A stretch of DNA of 64,000 nucleotides from Nothophaeocryptopus gaeumannii (lineage: Eukaryota > Ascomycota > Dothideomycetes > Mycosphaerellales > Mycosphaerellaceae): NCBI GenBank assembly GCA_031771865.1, contig JASISA010000022.1, positions 248,001 through 312,000 of the forward strand, read 5' to 3'. Shown here one piece after another: positions 33,202 through 43,058 of this stretch (positions are counted from its first letter, which is position 1; each line of letters starts with the position of its first letter). The notes under the pieces were generated by a model. The model ran no database searches, was not told the origin of the DNA, and saw nothing but the letters and a program-made list of their open reading frames with translations. The translations under genes were made by a program, and so were the position numbers.

Positions 33202-34842
33202 ATGTCGTCGATTGCCTCCGATTCTGTTGAGAGTGAGCCGCATGCAGCCAGTCCTGATGCCTCCCAATACGCAAATGGTCGTCCGGCCACGGCACACAGA
33301 GATACAAACAGCGACGATGACTCGACTTCTGCTGAAGGACCGGATGAGCGGTTTCACGGGCCGGACAGTAGCTGGAGGCATTATACGCGCAAGGAGCGAG
33401 ACCTCGCCCGATCCCTGGACCAGACAGAGAACGACGACCTAAGCATCCACCTATACAATACGCACAAATGGAAACTGCGTTGTCGGCAGCATTCACTCCC
33501 CAGCGCCATCCGGCCGTGGGCGGCCAAAGACCGCTGGCTGCAGCCTGATCACACTGGCAAATTGCCTTTTCATCCCGATCGCCAATGGACAGCCTGGCCT
33601 CTGAAGCCGCCGGATGTTCCACGAAGCTCTGAGGTCTGGGGCCAAACGACTCCTCTTCACGACGATTGCGACACATACCGCAGACAAGAGTCTTGGAGGC
33701 CAAGTCTTCAGCTACAAGAGCTGATCACAGCTGACTTCCTCCGGCATGCCAAGAATCAGTTTCGCCTTCGAGACTGCCTGCCAATACAGACGTCACCTGC
33801 TGCTGAAGGTCACGCCGGCTCTTTGCTTGCACTCTCCAGCTCGCATTCGCGAGCGGTGTCAGGCAGTGACAGCGAGGGCGGGAAAGACCACGCTTTGTCT
33901 GGAGACGATGAACTAGAGGTTGAGAACTTTGACCGCAGCTTGGCGCCTGTCTTGCTCGCGGACGACGAGATCAGCAGCATGCTAGTGAAACCTGCAGTCC
34001 GTCACGTCATAACGAAGCTGGACGATATTCTTACTGGGCTTCATCGTAGCAGGCGAGGGCACGGAGCAGAGCGAAGTAAGTCCCGAAATCGAACATCTCG
34101 ACCCTCATCGCGGGCATCGTCACTTGATGCAAGCCTCGCATACTCATCTGGGCTTTCTGACACTGATGCCGAGGATTCGAAGTCCCCAAGAAGTCCTCGA
34201 CAACGCCGCATGGGAAGCCGAGATGCACAACACCTGACTAGACGCAGCTTCAAGCGCCGCAAGCTCGGTACACGGGATTGGAGCGAAGTGTTGGGCATAA
34301 CTGCCTTGGTGGGGTGGGACAAGGACGTTGTTGATAGAGCTGCACGAAGATGCACGGCACTGTTCGAAGAAGGCTTTGCGACTCGTACTATGCCCGAAGT
34401 CACGTCTGCAGGCATCCCGGATTCTGTGGTCGAATACCCACCGCACAAGACTTTGAACAATTCGAAACCTCTCCAGGGCATGGATAGCCCGAGCCGCAGC
34501 AGACATCATCTTGAGACGCCAACATTTGCTTGCCCGCATGCGTCCTGCGGTAGGCACAAGACGCCTTTTGATAAGATATATCGTTTTCGAGAACATCTTC
34601 AACGGAAGCACAAGCATGAAGGTTACGAGCTTGCCACGCTGGTGAGGGAAGTGACCGGAAAAAAGCTTGCCGAATCCGGTAGTGCGCTATGGAAAATTGA
34701 AGGACAAGCAGAAGGAGACTATGCTTTTGCAGCACCTGCTTTGGGTTCCAGAGACTACCTAAAGACAATCGACTTGTCTCTGGGCCGTTCGAAAGACAGA
34801 CAGCTCCACCGGAAAACAAGCAATGAAATGGTCAAGGATTAA
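33202..34842 (+). CDS. Rrn9-domain, RNA polymerase I initiation factor-like protein with C-terminal zinc finger
   Basis: Single exon, 546 aa. The region LSIHLYNTHKWKLRCRQ followed by WTAWPLKPPDVPR and later FLRHAKNQFRLRD matches the Rrn9 domain pattern of the upstream activating factor for RNA polymerase I. A middle acidic and Ser/Arg-rich part leads to RDWSEVLGITALVGWDKDVVDRAARRCTALFEEG, a conserved block seen in filamentous fungal homologues. Near the C-terminus FACPHASCG followed by FREHLQRKHKHEGYEL is a Cys2-His2-like zinc finger, not present in yeast Rrn9. A nucleolar rRNA transcription role is inferred from the domain; the filamentous-fungal proteins are poorly studied. Opposite-strand frames overlap it but are shadows. 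Confidence 0.75.
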   Translation: MSSIASDSVESEPHAASPDASQYANGRPATAHRDTNSDDDSTSAEGPDERFHGPDSSWRHYTRKERDLARSLDQTENDDLSIHLYNTHKWKLRCRQHSLPSAIRPWAAKDRWLQPDHTGKLPFHPDRQWTAWPLKPPDVPRSSEVWGQTTPLHDDCDTYRRQESWRPSLQLQELITADFLRHAKNQFRLRDCLPIQTSPAAEGHAGSLLALSSSHSRAVSGSDSEGGKDHALSGDDELEVENFDRSLAPVLLADDEISSMLVKPAVRHVITKLDDILTGLHRSRRGHGAERSKSRNRTSRPSSRASSLDASLAYSSGLSDTDAEDSKSPRSPRQRRMGSRDAQHLTRRSFKRRKLGTRDWSEVLGITALVGWDKDVVDRAARRCTALFEEGFATRTMPEVTSAGIPDSVVEYPPHKTLNNSKPLQGMDSPSRSRHHLETPTFACPHASCGRHKTPFDKIYRFREHLQRKHKHEGYELATLVREVTGKKLAESGSALWKIEGQAEGDYAFAAPALGSRDYLKTIDLSLGRSKDRQLHRKTSNEMVKD

Positions 34843-35353
34843 GCAAGTTCTTTATTCGGTGGTCGATCGTAAGCACAAGGGTTCTGCGTTCTGCAAGTCT
34901 TGCTGAGTGGCCGAAGAGCTTGACATTTCCAGAGCATGAAGACAGGACGCATCTGTACATCATCACATGTCGAGACCGTGGGTGACTGGGTCCTGAATTT
35001 CAAAGATGTGCGCACCTTCACGCAGGTGAGCTTGTAGATGAGGTTTGATTTTATTTCAAGTGAATGTGGTCTGGATGTGATGCAGGCGCGGTGAGGGCAC
35101 GTGCCAGCCTGGAGGTGAAGTTTTGAGCGTCAGCCGTTGCGAACTTTCCCCTTCAGCATCTGCAAACAACAATAACAACAACAACCACGACAGCAAGAAC
35201 AACTCGGCCATTTGACTCAACTCTACCTTGACAACAGCTCACCAGCCAAGAATTCCCTCAATTCTCATCCGACATCTCCCCAGGTTCCCGAGAGAGCAAA
35301 GGTGTTTCGAGGTCTCACGTTGCATGATTCTGAGGAGCGCTAACCTAGCACAG
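34843..35353. other. Intergenic, promoter of first small paralogue
   Basis: No coding signal. An AACAACAAC-rich stretch around 35165-35195 sits in the likely leader of the gene at 35354. Confidence 0.5.
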
Positions 35354-35888
35354 ATGTCTGACAAGGACGCCTTCACCGAGAAGGAGATGAGGATCATGGC
35401 GCTGGCCTCGCAATGCTTTGATGAGCAGCCAAAGGCGAGTTATTTGGCAACGAGTTGCGATAGATGCTTGCTAACTCCAAGGCAGATCAATTTCAAGCAG
35501 CTTGCCGAGAAGGCAGGTTACACTAACGTCGGTTCCGCCTCAAATGTTTGGGCCGCAATCAAGAAGAAACTCGCCTCTCAGGCTGCTAAGGCGTCTGCTG
35601 GATCCCACGGCAACGGCGGCGGCGAAGCAACTGGCTCTTCCAAGCCGATCAAGGCTACGCCAAAGAAGCGTGGACGGCAGGCCGACGGCGATGATGGAGA
35701 GACACCAGCCAAGGTCCGTGTGATATCTCGACATCTATGCCCTTCACACACTGACTGGGCGATTCTAGAAGACCAAAGGCCGCAAGGGCAAGCCGGTCGC
35801 GAAGGACGGCGAGGAAGCAGGTAACGGGGCACATGTCTCTACAGTCAAGGCCGAGGCAGATGAAGAGGACGATGACCTCCTGACTTGA
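35354..35888 (+). CDS. Small lysine-rich HTH-like protein, first of a tandem pair
   Basis: Three exons, 35354-35434, 35486-35713 and 35769-35888, give 142 aa. The N-terminal half is a small helical domain: FTEKEMRIMALASQCF, then INFKQLAEKAGYTNVGSASNVWAAIKKKL, with the look of a Myb/SANT-like helical fold used by many fungal lineage-specific nuclear proteins. The tail is Ser/Gly/Lys-rich (TPKKRGRQADG, KGRKGKPV), including AT-hook-like KRGRQ, and ends acidic (EDDDLLT). The first intron begins GC, not GT (AAG/GCGAGT ... CTAACTCCAAGGCAG). The 51-nt intron is in frame, so an unspliced form would carry 17 extra residues; homology to the neighbour at 36204 supports removing it. Chromatin association is inferred, not shown. 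Confidence 0.75.
35435..35485 (+). other. GC-AG intron (51 nt, frame-preserving)
   Basis: The donor context is AAG/GCGAGT, the strong flanking match expected of GC donors. A CTAAC branch site lies 14 nt before the AG. Removing it aligns the helical domain with the adjacent paralogue. Confidence 0.65.
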
Positions 35889-36203
35889 CAGGTCTATGGA
35901 TGAATGAGCTGGGTGACATGTCCGCAGAGGCTGTGTGGCTTTCTGTGCTCACGTTCTTGCGATATGAGCTTTCTCTGTTACCTTGCATAATCACAGTGTA
36001 GGGTCAACGGCGCAAAGAGTCAATCAACATCACGATACCCGCAATCGGTCTGATTCAATTCGCAGAGTATATAGTCGTTGTCTGGAGCAGGTGACCTCAA
36101 TTTCTACTGGAAGCGCAGCGTTTGCAACAGTCACCTTCACTTCACATGCTGCAGACACGCGACAGCAACAAACATACGTCACCTGCGTTTTCCACTTCTT
36201 TCC
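35889..36203. other. Spacer between the tandem paralogues
   Basis: The 315 bp hold the 3' region of the first gene and the promoter, and perhaps a leader exon or intron, of the second. A CTAATAC...ACACAG pattern just after 36204 could be an intron 3' end, which would move the second gene's start into this spacer. Confidence 0.4.
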
Positions 36204-36768
36204 ATGCTCCAACTTTCAACTAATACTCCAAGACCCTCCGCGAACACAGGCACCAAGGAACAAATTGTGATCGACTATGCCAGATTCGCCGAAAAGGGCG
36301 GTTTCAAGAACTCCAACTCGGCCAAGGCTTCCTGGCACGGCATCAAGAAGAAATTCGACAAAATCACCAAAGGTGGAACGCTTGGTAGGTTCCCCAACAC
36401 CGTCTTCGTCAGGCACATTCCATCACGCGCTAAACAATACCTTGTCGAACATAGCTACCTCAGCCGCTGGCGCTGGAGGCGACGGGAGCGATGCATCCGC
36501 GCCGGCCGGCAAGAAGCGCAAGATGACCGCTGCTGGCGAAAGCGGAGCCAAAGAGGACGACGAGGAACAGACGATGCCGCCTGCAAAGGCCTCGAAGACC
36601 ACAAAGGGTGCTCGCAAGCCAGCGGGCAAAGGCCGCAAGGGCAAGCCCGCTGTCGCTGCTGCTGATGCCTCTGGCGAGGAGGAAGCTGCTGGTGAAGATG
36701 ACAACGTCAATGTCGAGGGCGCCAACGCTGGGGTGAAGAAGGAGGAGGACGCTGCCGGTGATGACTGA
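36204..36768 (+). CDS. Small lysine/alanine-rich HTH-like protein, second of the tandem pair
   Basis: Exons 36204-36384 and 36455-36768 (GTAGGT to ACATAG, phase 1) give 164 aa from ATG 36204. The fold region, VIDYARFAEKGGFKNSNSAKASWHGIKKKFDK, lines up with INFKQLAEKAGYTNVGSASNVWAAIKKKL of the upstream gene, and both tails contain the same GKGRKGKP/TKGRKGKP block and end acidic. The first helix present in the neighbour is missing from this model. The CTAAT...ACACAG pattern at 36218-36253 may be the 3' end of an additional intron, with the true first exon upstream. The tail (residues about 65-164) is disordered with alternating Lys/Ala and Glu/Asp. It is likely a tandem duplicate that diverged. 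Confidence 0.65.
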
Positions 36769-37288
36769 GTGCTTCTAGATTTGCGGACGCATCCACAAGT
36801 CGAAGGGTCCAAAGTGCCACCATGATCATGAGGAGCCACGTCTGGAGCGTCAGAGAAGTAAACTTCGTTGAGCGCTTGAGAATGGATAGCAGCAAGCGAC
36901 TGGGTCGAGATAGATGGAGTACTTACCAATCTTCTTGAATTGCACCGCCTCAAAAATTTACAGGCGATTGGAAAGTTTATTCAGAGTAAACTCAGTACCA
37001 CTTGCCATTGCCCTGTTCTTAGTGCTTGTTCGCCCTCCTGCAGAATCGCCGCACCTGTTTTGGGTCATATCCAGCAGTTGTAGTGGTGTGTTCGCTTCCC
37101 GTAACCACATTTGAACTGCCGCCTCCCGTCTCGAGAGCATTTGCCTTTCCAGAGGGTCCCAGGCCCATCTGAGTTTCTTCTATATACATAGGTTTGTTAC
37201 TGGAGCCGACATTCGTGAAGACTAGCTTCCATGCTGCATCTGGGTGGGCTCATTCGATGAAGATGAGTAAAGGACGTAAATGTGCGGC
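36769..37288. other. Intergenic between convergent genes
   Basis: 3' regions of the small paralogue (+) and MIC60 (-). Nothing else recognised. Confidence 0.5.
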
Positions 37289-39384
37289 TCAATCGACGAG
37301 CAGGCTTTGTAACCTGGCTTCCGCTGAGATGACCTGTATCCTTTGTTAACTATCATGTGCGATTCAGGCGTGGAGAGATGACTTACGTCGACAGCCTGCC
37401 TGACCTCTAATACTCTGCGGCATTCGCTGACCCAGTCTCGGGAAAGAACGCCGGCCCAGCCCTTCAGGCCGTTCATTTCTCGTGCAGCGGCATCAAGGTC
37501 GCCCTCCTCAAGTAGTACTTCAGTCCGCGCAAGCGTTGCCTCGACATCGTCACCCGCAGGCAGACCCCGGTCACTCTTCTTTTTGAACATCAGGCGTGAC
37601 AAGACCGCACTTGCTGCATGGCTCGCAACGCCGGCATCCTCGGGCAAGAGAGAAGCCTTTCTGACCTCAGACGCGACCCGTCTGAATCGATCGATGAGGT
37701 GGGCAGCGGATGGCACGCCGCGCTGATACGCTGCCGGGTTGATTGAAGCTATGGCAGCATTCACCACCTCGTTGTTCTTGCTGACCTCTTTGAGCGCAAC
37801 GAGCTCGTTAATGAACGGGACCGGAGTGTCGGATTCAGCAAGCTTCGCCCGGATGGCTTCGAGTGCGACCTGCAGATGCTGAGTCTGAAGGGTAGCATCC
37901 ACAACACTGTTCCACTCAGAAGTCAGGTTTTCCAGCTCTGCGACGCTGCTGGACAGCTGGTCAAGCTTGGACAAACGTCCGTTGCGCTCCTCTTCAACCT
38001 TGGCTCTGACGCTGTCCATGAACTTCTTCTGCAGCGTAATCTCCTGCTCGATAAGTGCGTTCTGGTTTTTTTGCGCATAGACCTGCTTAGCTGCATCAAG
38101 TTCGGCCGACAACTTGTGTTGGTAACTTGTGCTCAGCTTTTCTCGCTCTTGCTCGTATTCCTCCCGCCATCTAGTCTCTTGCTCTCGCATCTCGCTCTCC
38201 ATCCTACGCACGAGCTCTTTAGCGGCTTGGTCGAATTCGAGGTGCGCATTCTTGATTTGTGTGTCTGCATCGTGCGCCGCCTCCTCACGTGCAATCTTGA
38301 TCTCAGAAATGACTCTGCCAATGTTTTCTTTGGCCTCTGCCAGCGTGGACCCGAATTTTGAAGCATCAGGCGAAGCATTCACGGCAGTGATCACACCATT
38401 GACCAATTTGATGAGCTCCTGGACCGCAGGTTCTTGAGCATCAGGCGCATTGAGATGATCCACAGTGGAAACGGCGGGTTGTGCAGGTTTTGAGGGCTCG
38501 GATGGCTTCGCGTCACTTCTGTTGTCGCCCTGTGCCTTGGGTAGCAGCTTCTGGGAGACTTCAGGGGCCTCTGCTTTCGTGGAATTCTTCTTCTCTGACG
38601 CCTTAGCAGGTCCTGATGCGGTTTTGGGCTTGTTCTCCTCCACTGCGCTGACGTGGGCGCCTTTCCTGCCGAGATCAGACCCGGCATTGTCCTCCGCGAT
38701 GCGCGGATTGACACCGCTCTGCCGACCGATGGTGACCTTATTCTCACCGCGGGTTTGTGGCCAGTTACGGCCTGACGATGCAGAGCTAGGGAATCGTTTA
38801 CGGAATTCACGCTCCTCGAAGTAGGACACAGCATCCTCGCCAAACGGCACGTACTCGGTGAAGAAGTCGTGAAAGTTGTCGCTAACCAGAGCGTAGTATA
38901 CTCCTCCTGCGTATCCCAGAGCGGAAAGGACGAGGACAGTAAGTAGGAAGCGGCGAAAGCGACCTCTCCTCCTCGGGGCCGCAGGAAGCGCAGGCTTCGC
39001 TCCAGTGGGGGCGGACGGCGGAGTGGGCGGAATCGATTTCACGTCGGCTGGCGTAGGCGGCGTTCGTGGTGCAGCCTGAGGGGGTACATCGGTCGCGGAC
39101 TGAGCAGGGTTCGTTGTAATCGTCTGCAGCACGGGCGGTTGAGGCACGCCAGCGGTGGTGGTTGCGCTCTGCGTTCCCGGAAGGACGGTCTTGTCGGGCG
39201 ACCTGGCGTTGGCGAATGCTCTCTACATAGTTCCAATAGTTAGCGCTGAAGCTGAAAGGAGCAGACGCGAACGCCCGCCAGTATGAAAACATCAAGGGAA
39301 ACGGGGTTGGTCACGTACAACTGCCAAGGGCTGCCATTGGCGCCTTAGGCCATTCCGAGCTTGAACAGCGCCGACTCGCAGCAT
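37289..39384 (-). CDS. MIC60: MICOS complex subunit Mic60 (mitofilin)
   Basis: Inner mitochondrial membrane protein that forms crista junctions. Three minus-strand exons: 39319-39384, 37387-39222 and 37289-37333. All are GT-AG and phase 0, total 648 aa, the usual length. Exon 1 encodes an Arg-rich presequence (MLRVGAVQARNGLRRQWQPL). After a Pro/Thr-rich linker comes the single membrane span (FRRFLLTVLVLSALGYAGGVYYAL, about 111-134) and FHDFFTEYVPFGEDAVSYFEEREFRKRFP. The intermembrane-space part has a long coiled coil (about 300-480; for example REEAAHDADTQIKNAHLEFDQAAKELVRRM). The C-terminal mitofilin signature runs ARTEVLLEEGDLDAAAREMNGLKGWAGVLSRDWVSECRRVLEVRQAVD and, through the last small exon, VISAEARLQSLLVD. 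Identification is secure. Confidence 0.96.
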
Positions 39385-40229
39385 CGCGTGCGGCGTCCTG
39401 ACAAGCAGAGTCAGGGGAGTGGGTGCGCGGGTGGAGAAGCGGTGGTGAAATGGCGGTGGTGCAATTGAGAGCAGAAGTAGGAAGTCGTCAGTCACAGAAC
39501 AGTACCTTCAGCACCTGCGAGCGAGCTCCGACTGATCGGAAGCTTTGGATCGCGGCGAGGTCCGTGCTGAGCCACCAAATTGTAGATTCACTGAATTAAG
39601 GTTGCTATTGCTGCACAGTCTATGCTGCTAACATCACATGCCGCCTATGTGTATACAGGAACGCCGTGATTACAGAAAAGCTATCAGTATGGAGGGACCC
39701 TAAGTATCTAATGTACATGAATGTGTTCGGAAAAGGACGGAGGAATATGGACTGCATCTTCTACACTTGGGGTGTCATCACGTTGTGTGTGAGTAAGAAG
39801 TGGGAGCTCGTCGATGTACGGTATAAGAGACATTGGTAGCCGCCTTTTGATGGATCCATTGATCAATGCAATCATGCCATGAGGTACAACGTGATACAGA
39901 AACTTTGCATCAACATTTCGACAAGCAGGCTCACACCATTCAGCTTTGTAGAAGTGCATATTGTCCCTTGTCATGGCGCTGGACGGAGTTCACGCGGGTG
40001 GTGGAAGCCTCCCGGTGAGCACTGGTGCCGTAGCTCGGGCTGACTGAAGTTTTATCCTGTTGCTGACCCATTGCGTGTAGCTGCTTTCTTCGTGTTGTAT
40101 ACTCATACCGTCTGCCTCCGTGCCTCTTGCTTCCCACCGCACTCAGCATGCTCCCAGTAGCGCGGCTCGTCTCTCTAAAGTGGTATCATTGGGATCCTGT
40201 CATCATGGGAAATGGAATGGTGGTATCTC
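39385..40229. other. Intergenic, nothing recognised
   Basis: 845 bp containing the MIC60 promoter side and the 3' side of BIM1. Short frames on both strands have no protein features; no RNA gene seen. Confidence 0.5.
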
Positions 40230-41135
40230 TCAAAACGTTTCTTCGTCGCCAGCAACCTCGCCGTCTGCTTCCTGCGGGATCTCAAAGCCCTCCTAGAGTA
40301 GATGTTAATGTGGTACACGGTTGACAATGGATGAGCCAGATGCATACCTCAGTGGAGTACAGAATAGTCTGTATTTGCTTTAGCAAGCTGGTCTCGTCCT
40401 CCTCAAGAGTCGGGTCGGCTTCCATGGCTTGCTGGATGAGAAGTTCTATGTCTCGAAGCTTGCTGAAGTAGAAGTCACGTTCCCGCTCAAGACCTTGGAC
40501 GGTCTCCATGAGCTCTGCGTTCTTTTGCTGCAGCGCGGCGCTAGCTGGCCCGGCTTGGCGACTGCTCGCTCTAGGGGCAGAGGCTGAGATTCCAGCGGCG
40601 GGCTTCCTCGCGGCGGCCGTGGCTCCCGATGTTCGGGAGCTGGTTGGCATAGCAGGCACACCGCCAGCAACGCCCTTTCTTCGGCCAACGGCGTCGTAGT
40701 CGCCGCCAGGAAAGTATTGATCCCAGTACCGCTTGCTCCATTGCAGAAACTCCAGATTATCCTGCATCTTGCACTTGACGAGTTGTTCCACGGGGATCGG
40801 GCGATCGATGCTGTGTTTGCGGAAGAGATTGCTGAGAATCTTGAAGTTCTCAAGATAGGCGTATTCGCTCTTGGCATCGAACTTGACGCGGGCCATGGGC
40901 ACATCGAGGAAAATGCTATCGTAGATCTGGCACAGGGCGGCACTGGTACGCGGACGCATATTAGATTCGCACAGTCTCATTCTCGCACATGGCAGCCCAG
41001 CCCATGCAGTGGTTGTTTGCATGGTATGGCATGCACTCAATTGACTCACCCAGTGCCGCATTGCTCGACCTTTGTCATATTCAGCTGCAACAGGCCGTTG
41101 AGCCACGAGAGCAGCTCCTGTCTAGACTCGCCCAT
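40230..41135 (-). CDS. BIM1: EB1-family microtubule plus-end protein (Bim1/Mal3)
   Basis: Tracks growing microtubule ends and recruits CAP-Gly and SxIP partners. Three exons: 41050-41135, 40348-40942 and 40230-40292, total 247 aa. The calponin-homology domain starts ESRQELLSWLNGLLQLNMTKVEQCGTGAALCQIYDSI and continues DVPMARVKFDAKSEYAYLENFKILSNLF, VEQLVKCKMQDNLEFLQWSKRYWDQYF. After a Ser/Ala/Arg-rich linker comes the EB1 coiled-coil dimer (ALQQKNAELMETVQGLERERDFYFSKLRDIELLIQ), including the typical ERDFYFSKLR core. The third exon adds an acidic tail ending DEETF, an EEY/F-like terminus used by this family to bind CAP-Gly domains. Exon 3 is recovered through a donor at 40347 (GTATGC) and acceptor CTCTAG; reading through instead gives an unrelated tail. 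Identification is secure. Confidence 0.95.
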
Positions 41136-41880
41136 GATGGATGGCGGGGGCGTATTTGACTGGTTTGAGGGAGGATGACCGCGGCTCGTCGCGCGGCGGT
41201 GGTGGTGTTGATCACGGTTTTGATGGTGACTGAACCGTAAATTGCCAGAGGTACGCGCGTGTGGGGCGCGCACACAAAAGAGGTGGAGTGCGTCGTCCTC
41301 TGGGAGATGATGCCGTCGCCAGCGTCGTCGGGTATGTGGTGCGGCGGTGGAGTGCCTTGGGTAGGTGTGAGGTGGTCGGGTGGTCGAGTGGTGAAGCGGA
41401 GGAGTGGTGAAGCTGCTGGGTAAACAACAGAAACGCCCGATGCCGACAGTCTTGGCACCGCGGGATGAAGAACGGAGATGGAGGGGCTTCCCGAGCAGGT
41501 TGTCCCCCACCACGTCACTCACACTCGAAGATTACTTAGTACTGTAGGGGATGACCTGCGGACCTGTGCTAAAGCTAGGACATGCAAAATATTCATGAAG
41601 ATTATCACCATTAGGAGGTACGACTCCCCTCCGAACAGTACAATTGGTACGGCACACACCTAACCACCGAGATCCCGTTCCTACTGCGGAGCACTTGATG
41701 GTCCTTGCTGGAATGGTCAATATTAACATCAACCCAAGGCTGTCCAATCCTCTCTTTCTCGCCTGCTTGTCATTGTTCATCCTGGCTGCCGCTTTCCTGC
41801 CCACCTCTCTCCAAACGCTGCCCCGACTACGCCTGCTTTTCCACCATCTGACCACATCCTACACCTCGTCACAAGCAGTC
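41136..41880. promoter_or_regulatory. Divergent promoter BIM1 / MET22
   Basis: 745 bp between start codons. From 41698 the MET22 frame is open from an in-frame ATG and would add a hydrophobic N-terminal extension, so part of this region may be coding or a leader. CACC/CCAC-rich tracts occupy the left half. Confidence 0.45.
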
Positions 41881-42951
41881 ATGGCCTCCGACTACGCACA
41901 AGAACTCAACGTGGCCTTGCTTGCCGTGCAACGGGCCACTCTCCTCACCAAAGCCGTCTTTCACCACAATGCCAAGGGCACTCTCAACAAGCAAGATGCT
42001 TCGCCAGTCACCATTGGTGATTTTGGCGCACAAGCACTCATTATCAGTGCTCTGCAACACCATTTCCCCAATGACGAGATCGTGGCCGAGGAAGAGGCAA
42101 AGGATCTGCGGGAGAATGAGGACCTGCGTACCACCGTCTGGGACTTGGTCAAGAACACGGCCCTCTCAGATGCAGCGGCGGAAAAGCAAATCGGAGGCTC
42201 CATTGCTTCACCGACGAGCATGTTGGACATCATTGACAAAGGAGACAGCAAGGGCGGTAACTCAGGTCGGATATGGGCCATTGACCCCATCGACGGCACC
42301 AAGGGCTTTCTTAGAGGAGGACAGTATGCTGTCTGTCTAGGTCTTACGGTCGACGGCGACGTGAAGGTCGGCGTGCTGGGCTGCCCGAACTTACCCGTCT
42401 CCGACTCGGAACCGCTCAAGGAGGGCATCGGCGCGGACGCGAGTGACGACGAGGGTAAGGGGGTCCTCTTCTCCGCCGTACAGGGCAAGGGAGCGAGCAG
42501 CAGACCACTGGGCAAAGGCGCTCTCGCCAGTCCATCTCCCATTCACATGAAGCCCATCTCAAATATTGCCGATGCGACATTTTGCGAGTCTGTGGAAGCT
42601 GGACACAGCAACCAATCCGATTCGGTACAAATTGCGAACAGACTCGGTATCACGAAGCCTTCCGTTCGCATGGACAGTCAAGCCAAGTACGGAAGCATTG
42701 CGCGGGGAGCTGGCGATCTGTATTTACGACTGCCTGTGAGGAAGGACTACGTCGAAAAGATCTGGGATCACGCGGCGGGCGACCTTATCGTGCGTGAGGC
42801 TGGAGGCCAGGTCACCGATGTGGAAGGCAAGCGGTTGGACTTCAGCTTGGGCCGCACTCTGAGGGAGAACAAAGGAGTCATCGCTGCTCCGAAAGACGTG
42901 CATGGAAAGGTCCTCGAAGCGGTCAGCGTTGTGTTGAGCAGCAAGCAGTAG
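41881..42951 (+). CDS. MET22: 3'(2'),5'-bisphosphate nucleotidase (Hal2/Met22)
   Basis: Hydrolyses 3'-phosphoadenosine 5'-phosphate to AMP, keeping sulphate assimilation and RNA exonucleases active; in yeast it is the lithium- and sodium-sensitive salt-tolerance target. From ATG 41881 (MASDYAQELNVALLAVQRA) it has 356 aa, the classic length. Metal-binding and catalytic motifs of the inositol-phosphatase superfamily: SPVTIGDFGAQALI, EEEAKDLR, the WAIDPIDGTKGFLRGGQYAV hallmark with DPIDGT, and IWDHAAGDLIVREAGGQVTD near the end. A longer version from ATG 41698 would add 61 residues with a hydrophobic stretch (NPLFLACLSLFILAAAFLP). I prefer 41881 because the conserved protein begins there. Confidence 0.95.
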   Translation: MASDYAQELNVALLAVQRATLLTKAVFHHNAKGTLNKQDASPVTIGDFGAQALIISALQHHFPNDEIVAEEEAKDLRENEDLRTTVWDLVKNTALSDAAAEKQIGGSIASPTSMLDIIDKGDSKGGNSGRIWAIDPIDGTKGFLRGGQYAVCLGLTVDGDVKVGVLGCPNLPVSDSEPLKEGIGADASDDEGKGVLFSAVQGKGASSRPLGKGALASPSPIHMKPISNIADATFCESVEAGHSNQSDSVQIANRLGITKPSVRMDSQAKYGSIARGAGDLYLRLPVRKDYVEKIWDHAAGDLIVREAGGQVTDVEGKRLDFSLGRTLRENKGVIAAPKDVHGKVLEAVSVVLSSKQ

Positions 42952-43058
42952 AGAATACAGAAACACAAGACCACTGCACTGAGGCCGTTAAAAGAGAGGA
43001 ATTCCATGAGCGACTGCGAAAGAGCACCAGGCTCAGTATCAAACATACGTCCCCCCTT

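Noticed and set aside
41961..42542. Long minus-strand frame opposite MET22
   Set aside because: It is the antisense shadow of a strongly conserved enzyme gene with biased codon use; its own translation has no protein-like motifs.
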